Below are positions 32,601 to 41,806 of a DNA stretch of 64,000 bases, in pieces. The DNA is from Cichorium intybus. Its lineage: Eukaryota > Streptophyta > Magnoliopsida > Asterales > Asteraceae. The position numbers were made by a program, and so were the translations under genes. The stretch is taken from positions 79,237,894-79,301,893 of the forward strand of contig CM042010.1 in NCBI GenBank assembly GCA_023525715.1, given 5' to 3'. How positions within the stretch are numbered: the first letter of the stretch is position 1; every line of letters starts with the position of its first letter. The notes below the pieces were generated by a model. That model saw nothing but the letters and a program-made list of their open reading frames with translations, ran no database searches and was not told the origin of the DNA.

Positions 32601-33100
32601 CCCTTGATAATTGAACATAACCACTCACAACCCTTCATAATGGTCCATAACCCAGCACAACCCTTTCAATGGTTCATAACCCTTCATAATTGACCATAAC
32701 CCATCACAAACGTTCATATGGTCCATAACCCAGCACAACCCTTTCTATGGTCCATAACCCATCACAACCCTTCATAATTAACCATAACCCATCACAACCC
32801 TTCATAGTGGTCCATAACCCATTGCAACCCTGCATAATAGTCGATAACCATAACAACCCTTCATAATAGTCCATAACCTATACAACCCTTCATAATGGTC
32901 GATAACCTATACAACGCTTCATAATGGTCCATAACCTATCACAACCCTTAATAATTGACCATAACCCATCACAACCCTTCATAACGTCCAAAACCCAACA
33001 CAACCCTTTCAATGGTCCATAACCCATAGAAACCTTCATAATGGTCCATAACCTATCACAACCTTCATAATAGTACAGAACCTATACATCCCTTCAAAAC
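26660..33100. repeat. Satellite block IV: two copies of a 3.26 kb three-HOR segment
   Basis: HOR starts 26660 and 27751 recur at 29924 and 31015 at exactly +3264. Private variants confirm it: TTCATAATTGTCC at about 26685 and 29949, a doubled CCCATCACAA near 26966 and 30230, and CATAACATCC near 27545 and 30809. This is the last homogeneous part of the array before its right edge. Confidence 0.88.
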
Positions 33101-33407
33101 GGTCCATAACCCATCACGACCCTCTCTAATGGTCAATAACCTATCATAACCCTTTTTATGGTTCATAACCCATCACAACCCAGTGTAATGCTCCATAACC
33201 ATAACAATCCTTTATAATGGTCCATAACCCATACAAACCTTCATAATAGTTCATAACCCAAAACAACCCTTCATAATTGACCATAACTCATCACAAGCCT
33301 TTGTTATAGTCCATAACCCATCACAACCCTTCATAATTGACCATAGCCTATCACAACCCTTCATAATTGTCCATAACCCATCATAACCCTTCATAATGGT
33401 CCATAAC
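33101..33407. repeat. Degenerate right edge of the satellite array
   Basis: The 30 bp rhythm is kept but the monomers carry many private substitutions (GACCCTCTC, CTTTTTATGG, CCCAGTGTAATGC, AGCCTTTGTTATAG) absent from the 30 preceding HORs. Loss of homogenisation is typical of the outermost monomers of a satellite. It ends exactly at the LTR of element A. Confidence 0.85.
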
Positions 33408-35107
33408 TGTCACACCCCTGGCCGAGGCAGCGGAATACGCCGGGCTGTGCGACTTAGTTCATGGATCTCAAGCAATTGAATATACAGCCTAAGTACAACG
33501 ATAAACAAAAAAGATAGTTGTATTTCATCTTGAAGTTTGAATATAGAGTTCTTACAGATAATAATAGTAAAGTACATGAAATTCCTTAACAGATAGGTAG
33601 ATATAACAAAACGGTAAAATAAGTTGCCTAATATCCGTGAACATTTCCGTCTTCTGAAAGGCTAACTGATCTCCTGAGAATACATGTAGTTTTGAGGGAT
33701 AACACAAGGTTGGTGAGAGTTACAGGTTTTATGCTAACCATAGCAGTAATAGTTTTATTAGATAACTAAAAGTATTTTCTTTATAAGTAAATCCATACTT
33801 ATAAATAATGTGTGCGTTTTTGAGAAACCATCAATGTTTACAGTGAGTCCTATAATCGAGCTATCTAACTAGAATGTACCCCCTACAACATTTCATGGAC
33901 GTCGTAGTAATGAAAAAGAAAAGTATCACCTAGTTCGATTTGCCGTCGAGGTTGTAGCTAGCAACCATAGGTGGGGGTGTCAACCCGTATAGATCTATAC
34001 ATATGTATCTCGCTCTGCTTAATTAACGGTAATAGTAGTGTGGGGTCTAAGTATTTCTACTTAGTTATGAATATTGTCTCACTATCTAAGCCATTGATAA
34101 ATGTAGGATAGACAAGTCTCACCCCAAAATGGTTTTTGTTAAAAAACCCAAGTATGTTGATAAGTATATATGTAAAAGTGTACAATACTCGCTTACTGAA
34201 AACATCTTATAAAGCTATAATATCATTTATAAAACTTGATATGAAATCGGTAAATGTTTGTATTGCACATGTATTCTCCCCCATAATATCTAAAAACATA
34301 GACAAATGGGCCGTAACACTCACTTTTGAAGCATGAATTCAGCTTAGATTCCAGAATAATCACGTTCGAGAAACACTGCGAAATAACACCAACGAAGACT
34401 TAAGCGGCCAAGGGGCAAAGGGAGAGAGGAAGAAAGCTAGATGTTTGGTGAATTGGTGAAAATAAATGAAGAAGATGCATCTTATTTATAGGGTTGAAAA
34501 TCACTATTCATGTCACTATTCACGAGGTAAGCGCTTACATAATCATTACGCTATTCTTTCCTATTTTATAATTAGTTTTATTTTCAAGACCGGAGAATAG
34601 TTGAGCCGAGTGCACTAATTCTAGAAACCCAAACAGATAATTTTTTCGAGTTGCAGAACACTGGGGAAAAATATTCTCGGAATTTCCATATGAGGTGCGC
34701 AAGTGCCTCAACGGATTGAAACAGTTTATGTAGTTAAAGAAAATCATTGTTACACAGGTTTGTTTTGGCTTGTTTCTTATAACAGTCGTAACTTTTGCAT
34801 ATGTACTCCGTTTGAACGTTATTTATATTTCCAGAATCAGGGAAACATGTACTCTGAGGTTAAAATGCTTGTTTTATTTCACAAATGCTTAATACTTATT
34901 TTCAGTTTTTCTGACGTATTAACTAGGGTTTCAGTTTGTGCTTGAGATATTCCATTATAGGAAGTAAGATTTCATCTCGTATCTTATTTTAATCGTAATG
35001 ACACTATTTTCCAAAGTATGCATTAAAGCTTAAAAGGTCAGGTTACAAAGAGGTTTGCGGTGAATTGACTGTTTATAGTTCTAGGCCTAAATTTCCGAGA
35101 TGTCACA
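33408..35107 (-). repeat. Element A 3' LTR
   Basis: The LTR begins TGTCACACCCC and ends GATGTCACA on the plus strand, so on its own strand it starts TGTGACATC and ends GGTGTGACA. About 1.25 kb from 33408 matches the right LTR at 49601 closely. The remainder, from about 34668 to 35107, has no counterpart in the right LTR. A short inverted repeat (around GGAATACGCCGG) lies near its 3' terminus. Confidence 0.88.
34482..34490 (-). promoter_or_regulatory. Candidate TATA box in element A 3' LTR
   Basis: The minus strand reads TATAAATAA just upstream of GATGCATC. The same motif is at 50663-50671 in the other LTR. The position fits a U3/R border promoter. It is inferred from motif and context only. 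Confidence 0.5.
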
Positions 35108-35120
35108 TTACCTCCCCGTT
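35108..35120 (-). other. Element A polypurine tract
   Basis: On the minus strand a GGGGAGG-containing purine run lies directly before the TGTGACA start of the 3' LTR, where the plus-strand primer for second-strand synthesis is expected. Confidence 0.7.
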
Positions 35121-35141
35121 AAAGGAAATTTCGTCGCAAAA

Positions 35142-36476
35142 TTATTTGGTTCCACTAGTGGATGGAGCACCTTTGAACAGTTGTGGGTACTTCTGCTTCA
35201 TCTGATTCTCCCGTTCCGAAGTAAACTCTGACCCTCTACGAGAGTTCCATCAGACTTTTACTATAGGTATGCGGCTTTGTTTGAGGCTTTTGATTTCTCG
35301 ATCCATGATCTCCACCGGTTCCTCCAGGAAGTGAAGTTTAGTGTTGACCTGGATCTCATCGAGAGGTATAAAAAGGCTTTCGTCAGAGAGACACTTCTTG
35401 AGATTACACACTTGGAAGATATCGTGAACTCTACTGAGTTTTTGAGGTAACTTGAGTTTGTAGGCCACTGGACCAACCCTTTCAAGAATTTCAAAAGGTC
35501 CGATGTATCAGGGATTTAGCTTACCTCGTTTTCCAAATCTAATGACACCTTTCCATGGTGCAACCTTTAATAGGACACGGTCTCCTACTTTAAACTCTAA
35601 GGGTTTACATCTTACGCCAGCATAGCTTTTCTGATGACTACATGCAGCTTTTAATCGTTCCCTTATCTGAACAATCTTTTCTGTTGTTTCATGAATGATC
35701 TCGGGGCCAGTAATTTGAGTATCTCCAATTTCTACCCAGCATATCGGAGAACGACATTTGTATCCGTACAAAGCCTGGAATGGAGCAGCCTTTATGCTAG
35801 TGTGATAACTATTGTTGTATGAAAATTCAACTAGTGGTAGATGAGTATCCCATGCATTACCGAAGTCTATCACACAAGCGTGGAGCATGTCTTCCAGAGT
35901 TTGTATCGTCCTTTCACTTTGTCCATCTGTTTGTGGATGATATGCAATACTCATGTCTAGCCTGGTCCCTAGGGACATTTGCAAGAACTGCCAAAATCTG
36001 GACGTGAATCAGGTATCTTGGTCCGAGATAATAGATGTTAGTATTCCGTGCAGTCTGACAATTTCCCTAAGATAGGTCCTGGTGAGTTTCTCCATTTTGT
36101 CAGTTTCTTTGATGGCTAGAAAATGAGCTGATTTGGTCGAACGGTCAATCATTACCCAAATGGTGTCATAACCACTTGAAGTTCTTGGTAACTTTGTTAT
36201 GAAATCCATGGCTATGCATTCCCATTTCCATTCCGGGATTGACGGTTGTTGGAGTAGGCCAGATGGTTTCTGGTACTCTGCTTTGACTTTGGAGCAAGTC
36301 AAGCATTTATTGACATAGACGGCAATATCTGCCTTCATGTTAGGCCACCAATAAAGTTTCTTAAGATCGAGATACATCTTGTCCGATCCTGGATGTATCA
36401 AATATCTCGACTTATGAGCTTTATTTAAACCTAGATCCCTGACTTCACTAATCTTAGGAGTCCAAATTCTGTTCAT
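35142..36476 (-). pseudogene. Element A integrase and chromodomain-like C-terminus (broken)
   Basis: Integrase would insert the cDNA copy into chromatin. The minus strand encodes a zinc-binding HHCC-type start (HKSRYLIHPG, then CLTCSKVKAE) and a DDE core with MDFITKLPR, DQDT before a stop, and QSERTIQTLE carrying the Glu. The SH3-like C-terminal piece (VGDRVLLKVAPWKGVIRFGKRG) follows, then a chromodomain-like tail ending at 35142 with KQKYPQLF. In-frame TGA codons lie at 36009-36011, 35508-35510 and 35250-35252, so no full-length product is possible. At 36476 the frame changes from that of RNase H and the linker is shorter than in element B, so bases are missing there. The tail has SEFTSERE where related elements have an aromatic residue, another likely lesion. 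Confidence 0.9.
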
Positions 36477-37830
36477 GAAATATCGTAATCATTTAGGGTT
36501 AGAGCCTTAGCACGAAGTGGCTTTGCTCGTTCTTTCCTGCTTAGAGCGTCTGCTACAACATTCGCTTTACCCGGATGATAACGAATTTCGCATTCGTAAT
36601 CATTTAGCAATTCGATCCACCTCCGTTGTCTCATATTGAGTTCCTTCAGATCGAAGATGTGTTGTAGGCTTTTGTGGTCGCTGAACATGACACACTTTGT
36701 TCCATATAGGTAGTTCCTCCAAAATTTTAAGGCAAACACTACAGCTCCCAATTCTACGTCATGGGTGGTGTAGTTGGTCTCGTTTGGCTTAAGATGTCTG
36801 CATGTGTATGCAATGACTTTATTTCTTTGCATCAATACGCATCCTAACCCTTGGTGAGAGGCGTCATAGAATACAACAAAGTCTTCTGTTCCTTCTGGAA
36901 GAGACAAAATTGGTGCACTACACAACAATTGCTTCAATTTTTGAAAGGCAGACTCGTGTCTGTCTTCCCAATCGAATTTCTTGTGTTTCTAGGTTAGAGC
37001 GGTGAGAGGCTTGGCTATTTTAGAAAAGTTCTCGATGAACCTTCGGTAATAACCAACAAGCCCTAGGAATTGGCGTACATTGGTTGGCATTGTTGGTGCC
37101 TTCCAATCCTTAATTGCTTCGATCTTCGAGGGATTGACATGAATCCCTTTACTACTGACCACATGGCCAAGGAAATGCACTTCGTTAATCCAGAACTCAT
37201 ATTTAGAGAACTTTGCATAAAGTTTTTCCTTCCTTAATAGTTCCAGGATTAGTTGCAAGTATTGGACATGTTCTTCTTTGGTTCTTGAGTATATCAATAT
37301 GACATCGATAAAGACGATCACAAATTTATCTAAATAATGTTTGCATACCCGATTCATAAGGCCCACGAATACGGCTGGTGCGTTGGTCAGTCCGAAGGGC
37401 ATAACCAGGAACTCATAATGACCATACCGAGTCCTGAATGATGTCTTTGCAATGTCTGCTTCTGGAACTCTAAGTTGATGATTGCCGGACCTCAGATCGA
37501 TCTTTGAGTAGACACAGGATCCTTGTAGTTGATCGAACAGGTCATCAATCCTTGGGAGGGGATATCGGTTCTTGATGATGAGTTTGTTCAACTCCAGAAA
37601 GTCGATGCACATCCTGAACGATCCATCCTTCTTTTTGACAAACAATATTGGAGCCCCCCAGGGTGAGAAACTTGATCGGATAAAACCTTTGTCAATAAGT
37701 TCTAGGAGTTGACTGTAGAGTTCCTGTATTTCCGATGGAGCTAGACGATAAGGAGATCTTGCCACTGGTACGGCACCCGGGATTAGGTCAATTCAGAACT
37801 CGACCTGTCTGATTAGAGGTACTCCATGCA
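36473..37830 (-). pseudogene. Element A reverse transcriptase-RNase H (inactive)
   Basis: RT copies the genomic RNA and RNase H removes the RNA strand. RT blocks are clear: GFIRSSFSPWGAPILFVKKK, SKIDLRSG with the first catalytic Asp, VMPFGLTNAPAVF, and the catalytic box read as FIDV near 37300. Ty3/gypsy elements have a second Asp at the last position of that box, and here it is Val. RNase H shows YDAS, VELGA, SDHKSL and VVADALSRK. An in-frame TAG just below 36989 separates RT from RNase H, although both stay in one frame. A TGA at 37793-37795 lies just upstream of the RT core, and a frameshift near 37815-37830 separates it from the protease frame. The protein is dead by several independent lesions. 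Confidence 0.92.
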
Positions 37831-39416
37831 GATCTTTTGGAAATATGTCCGGGTAGTCGCACACTTGTGGGCCAAGAAAGCAAAGCATCTCTTCTGCAAA
37901 TACTTTCTTACCTTCATGTACGAGATAACCCTTAGATCCTTTCCTAATTTATCTCCGTAAATCACAAGGGCTTCGTTGTTGGGTAGGAGTAGTCGAATGG
38001 CCTTTTCGTAACATAACACATATGCTCTATGGGATGATAACCAATCCATTCAGATGATTACATCGAAACTTCCAATGGTTATAAGCATTAGGTCAATGTG
38101 AAAGACATGGTTATTTAGGGTGAGAAGGCAATTGGTGAGTATTTCTAAAGTGCTTTCTATTTGGTCGTTTGCTACTTTTACCGCGTAAGCTTTGTGAAGT
38201 TTCCATGCTTTATGGGTTATCGTACTTCTAAATGTATGGGAAATAAAGCTTCTATCAGCACCAGTATCAAATAACATAGAAGAATAAATATTGTTAATAG
38301 GAAATGTACCAGTAACCACAGTCGGTTCCTGGCGAGAATCTCTAGTTCCAATCACGAATGCTCTTCCCTTATTCTTCAGTTTCGGGCAGTCCCTCCTAAA
38401 ATGCCCTAGTTGATTGCATTCGTAGCAGTTGCGGCTTCCTCCTGTAGCAGGGGTTGTGGTTGTAGTGGTTGGGGCCTTTCTGCAGAACTTGGAGGTATGA
38501 CCTTTCAAGTTACAATTGTCGCAGAACATGCAGTTTCCGACATGGTGGAAATTGCACTTGGTACAATGGGGTAGTTTTCCAGAGTAAGGTTTGAATGAGG
38601 TGGGAGTGTTTGTGATTGCGACATAAACAGTCACAGGTTCTGACTTAGGTTTGTGATGTTTGGAGTTCCCTTTTGACTTCCTATGGAATTTCCGCTTCGT
38701 ACTCCCGGTCTGGTTCTTCTCCATTTATGGGGTCATGGTACCCTGACGGATACATTGTCCAGTCAATTGATAGGCCAATTGCTTAGCAGTATTAAAGGTG
38801 GTAGGTCTAGATGAAGTAACCAAACCTTAAACAGGTGAAGCTAATCCCCAAATGTACCTTTCCGTCTTCTTATATTTTGGGTTTACCATCCCTGGACAGA
38901 GGTTTGCAAGATCGTTAAATCGGGAGGTGTAGGCAGTCACCTCCGATCCCTTCATGGTAAGATTCTAGAGTTCTTGCCCCAGAGTATGGTTTTCTTGTCT
39001 GGGGCAATATTCTTCGATCATTATCTATTTGAAAGATTCCCAGCTCATGTCATATGCCGCATTGATTCCCAAGGACTTGGCATGATCATTCCACCAGGTT
39101 AGGGCGGAATCCATCAGCTTACAAGTAGCATATTTGACTTGGCGGTCATCAGGACAAAAAAGCTGATGCGAAACACGACCTCCATCTTTTCTATCCAGCA
39201 GGATAGACTGACAACTCCTTTAGTGCCGAAGAAGTTTTGTGGTTTGCAGGCCATGAAATCCTTATATGAACAGGGTCTGGAATTGTTTCAATTAGGAATT
39301 GGAATACCGCTACTATTTCCACTGTTCCCAGAAGATTTGTTCCGGGAAGCCTCATATGCAGCTAAGGCTGTGGCAATCCCTTGTGCCATCAAGGTCTGCA
39401 CTTGAGTGGAATCCAT
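37813..39416 (-). pseudogene. Element A gag and protease (broken)
   Basis: Gag packages the RNA and protease cuts the polyprotein. Reading down from an ATG at 39416 (MDSTQVQTLMAQ), a retrotransposon gag domain is visible (ALTWWNDHAKSLG, EEYCPRQ, FNDLANLCPGM). A series of zinc knuckles follows at about 38390-38560 (CDNCNLKGHTSKFC and CYECNQLGHFRRDC, plus an upstream Cys/His cluster). Then comes an aspartic protease with active site FDTGADRSF near 38265 and the block MDWLSSHRAYV at 38049. One frame runs through most of it but with stops: after SWESFK, in GQEL, after LASPV, before MEKNQ, and TGA at 38050. A frameshift sits at a run of T near 39155-39165. The true start could lie upstream. Confidence 0.88.
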
Positions 39417-39609
39417 TTGGAATTGTGGGGTTACAATGGATCCGGTTGGAGTTTCTCTAGTATTTGGGTTTACCGTTGGTACTACTCTTGCATTTACTCA
39501 GGGAGTTGGTGTTTGATGGTCTCACAGACTCCTTCCTGGAGGCGTTGTCCTAATACGTCTAGAATAGAAATGTTAAGTCGTTTTACACTATTTAGTTCTA
39601 AACGAGTAT

Positions 39610-39614
39610 GTATG
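39610..39614. repeat. Left target site duplication of element B (GTATG)
   Basis: GTATG immediately precedes the TGTAAG start of the LTR and is repeated exactly at 47772-47776 after the 3' LTR. Confidence 0.95.
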
Positions 39615-39742
39615 TGTAAGAACCGTTCCGCCGAGTCGCGGCCCGGACTAATCCGCGGCGCGGCTTTAGGAAGGATCTGGAATCGTGAAGGACTTGTACG
39701 CGCGGCGCTAATGTGAAAAACCCTAATTCGGCTTTAAACGCC

Positions 39743-39750
39743 TATATAAA
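39743..39750 (+). promoter_or_regulatory. TATA box of element B 5' LTR
   Basis: TATATAAA follows AAACGCC and precedes a CCCTAGG/GTTCGTG block. The same motif is at 46486-46493 in the 3' LTR and 62493-62500 in element D. This conservation in three copies makes a U3 core promoter likely, with transcription starting about 25-35 bp downstream. Confidence 0.7.
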
Positions 39751-40422
39751 CGGTCCCAGCCCTAGGATTCGTGTTTTTGGGAAATTTCTAGAGTAGAGTC
39801 CACTGATTTCAGCAGAGCCTCTTTGGTTCCAAGGCTTTGAAGGTTTGAAGAAAGAGATACAACGTGGGGAAAGGCTTGTAGTCGATCGGGTGCATTCCTC
39901 TATTCTCCAGAAGCAAGGTAAGAGGATCTACCTTCTGATATTTCATTTTATCTCGTATTAAGGTGTTATCCCTTGGCAGATGACTTGTAACACTTAGGGT
40001 TTTGACCAAGGACATGCATGGACTTGCATGTCCATAAGGAAGTGATCTTAGGGAAGTTTCTGATCCCAGGAAGGGTATGGAGTGAAACCCTAGCCAATGA
40101 CTGAACTGATTTAGGGCTTAGAAGACTTTGGATTAATACGAGTCCACGGCACGGACAGGCTATGTCAGCGACACGGGTTCGGCTAAGCCCCATAACTATG
40201 TGGAGATAGCCGCGATGCGTAGGGTGAGGAGCCACGTCGCGACAAGCAGTTGTTTGACCCAAAAGCTTAGTTTCGACCCATGTTGGTTACCAAACGTGGG
40301 GACTGACCTTTAGGTAAGTCTATAGAAGTTTAGTCAGTGCTTGACATGTTGTGTATGTGGGATATAGGTGTGTGGACGAGCTAAGTGGGGATATTAAAGT
40401 ATATCTGTGCGGTTTCGAATCT

Positions 40423-40791
40423 GGTGAGTATCCTCACCTTACTATATGATGTTGCATGTTAGGCATCTTGTATGTTATTTACAATTATATGATTTGCTCT
40501 ATATCTGTGATTATTTGTTGTTGGGCTCAGTACTGATGCGTGTCCCCTCGTAGCTGTTGTATGGCGAGTTGGACTATTGCCTTGTCACATAGCTGTTGTA
40601 TGATGGGCTGGGCCATAACCAGGAACCCATAGCTGTTGTATGATGGGTAGAACCTTCCTGTGTCCATAGCTGTTGTATGATGGACGCCCGTAGCTGTTGT
40701 ATGGCGGGTAGGGTCGGGTCGTTCTCGAGGACGGGTTGTTTAATGTATGGGCATATATGGTAGTTTGTGGACTCACTAAGCTTTAAGCTTA
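40423..40791 (+). other. Hairpin array in element B 5' LTR
   Basis: Five consecutive stem-loops share the 12-nt loop AGCTGTTGTATG but have different stems: CTCGT/GCGAG (from 40547), CACAT/ATGGG (from 40586, one mismatch here but CCCAT/ATGGG in the 3' LTR), ACCCAT/ATGGGT (40625-40630, 40643-40648), GTCCAT/ATGGAC (40662-40667, 40680-40685) and CCCGT/GCGGG (from 40687). Upstream, GGTGAG (40423-40428) pairs with CTCACC (40433-40438) around a donor-like GGTGAGT. Downstream, ACTCAC is followed by TAAGC/GCTTA (40777-40781, 40787-40791), then TTTCAGGT at about 40811. The array would be transcribed as part of the long R/U5 leader. Function is unknown. Confidence 0.8.
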
Positions 40792-41027
40792 CCCGTTGAT
40801 TTTATAACATTTCAGGTATTTCAAATGACAAAAGGGAAAGGGCAAGGCTTGACGGCAGCGCATCGCATACAAGAGATTTATTTTAATGAACTATATTAGT
40901 ATTTTCAAATGTTTCTGCTGTTGGTTTAAGTAATATGTTGAACATTTTTACTTTTTGGAATACATATTTTATTGGAACCTTGATAATAAATGAATTTTAG
41001 AAATTTTGAAATTGGGGCGTTACAATT

Positions 41028-41039
41028 TGGTATCAGAGC
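41028..41039 (+). other. Primer binding site of element B
   Basis: TGGTATCAGAGC, three bases after the 5' LTR, matches the complement of the 3' end of plant initiator-Met tRNA, the usual primer for Ty3/gypsy reverse transcription. Confidence 0.95.
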
Positions 41040-41806
41040 CTTGGTTTGAGGGATTTGGATGAACTGTATTGGGAATCCAAACTCAAACTTAGGACTGAGC
41101 GCTTTTGTCAAGAAAATGTCTTTGGAAAGTTACATTAAAGTAAAAGAAGATGCGATGTGAACCGTCAGCCGAGCTCAAGTAAGTTTTGTGATTCCCAATT
41201 ACCCATGCCAAGGTTGTGTTATGTGACAAAATGTATTGTGCTAGGATGTAAAATTGCCTGGATAATATACTCTGTAGACTGTTTTGTGCCATATGTGCTG
41301 CTTTGGAATTTTATGCTACTGTTGTTAGGTTGCTTAGTGAATGCTGGTAGGTTATATACAATTAGGGTAAGATAGCCTAAGAATTCTTGGTCTGGCCTTA
41401 CTGGCTGTTCCTTGTTTGGTTGTGACTTTAGGGTAGATCAGTTATTCAAACGTCTATCTTATTCCTGATTATGTACGGCTGTGCGTCTGTGAGGCGACTC
41501 GACGACATTAGCAGTAGTTCTCTTAGGCACATGCGAGATGGAAAGTTAGATCAAAAGATTAGGCACCACGGTGCATGACCACATGAGTCATAGGAAATGG
41601 TTTAGTGTGTGTGACATTTTCGGAGGATGATTGACGAACTTGGAACAAGGGAGAATAGGTGTGGAAGGTAGTACCAGGCCAGTATTACCGAAAGCACAAG
41701 ATTCACGCTTGAGTCAAGAGTAGTCAACCAAAGTCCTAGAAGGTCAAGTAGTTGGGTAGATAGGAGTGACCCGGGCATTGATATTAAAACTATTGCGCAT
41801 TTCAGA
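41040..41806 (+). other. Element B leader between primer site and gag
   Basis: About 770 bp without a supported reading frame. It should hold the untranslated leader and any packaging signal. I recognise no specific motif. Its first 150 bp match the start of the element D leader at the window end, so it belongs to the family. Confidence 0.7.

Larger units (their letters stand above)
1..33407. repeat. Satellite array, 30 bp monomer in ~1.08 kb higher-order repeats
   Basis: The block is continuous tandem DNA with no unique insert. The monomer is 30 bp, written here as three 10 bp subunits: CATAATGGTC, CATAACCCAT, CACAACCCTT. Variant monomers (for example CATAATTGAC, TCATATGGTC, CATAATAGTC) recur in a fixed order, giving a higher-order unit of about 36 monomers. 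Using the marker ATGTTCTATA as phase zero, unit starts fall at 1, 317, 1398, 2477, 3554, 3870, 4951, 6030, 7111, 9270, 10371, 11452, 13621, 15260, 16341, 16958, 17575, 18656, 19748, 20829, 22303, 23384, 24476, 25568, 26660, 27751, 28832, 29924, 31015 and 32107. Typical spacing is 1081 or 1092 bp. The plus strand is rich in C and poor in G (11 C to 2 G per consensus monomer). Short open frames of about 62 codons on the minus strand are repeats of a ten-residue unit and are not genes. The array continues past the left edge of the window. Confidence 0.98.
39615..41024 (+). repeat. Element B 5' LTR
   Basis: Starts TGTAAGAACCG and ends GGGCGTTACA (1410 bp). Compared with the 3' LTR it lacks about 36 bp of GC-rich sequence near 39700, where GCGCGGCG repeats flank the gap, and a smaller segment near 39975. 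CpG-rich sequence near the start gives way to AT-rich sequence at the end. It contains the hairpin array described separately. Confidence 0.95.

Noticed and set aside
1..33407. Telomeric or interstitial telomeric repeat, or CRISPR-like array
   Set aside because: CCCTAAA/TTTAGGG is absent; ATAACCC only looks similar. There are no unique spacers between constant repeats: the units grade into one another as tandem monomers.
33403..33407. ATAAC as a proven target duplication for element A
   Set aside because: ATAAC is extremely common in the satellite and the right junction has one extra T. The phase match supports insertion into satellite, but the duplication itself is not proof.
34136..34945. 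Short frames inside the element A LTR (also repeated near 50339)
   Set aside because: They fall in LTR promoter sequence, resemble no protein and differ between the two LTR copies by length-changing mutations.
39139..39716. Plus-strand frames overlapping element A gag and the start of the B LTR
   Set aside because: They are antisense to a recognisable gag on the minus strand, and one crosses the A/B insertion junction.
41028..41039. tRNA gene at the TGGTATCAGAGC sites
   Set aside because: Only the 12-base primer-binding complement is present, with no cloverleaf or A/B boxes around it.
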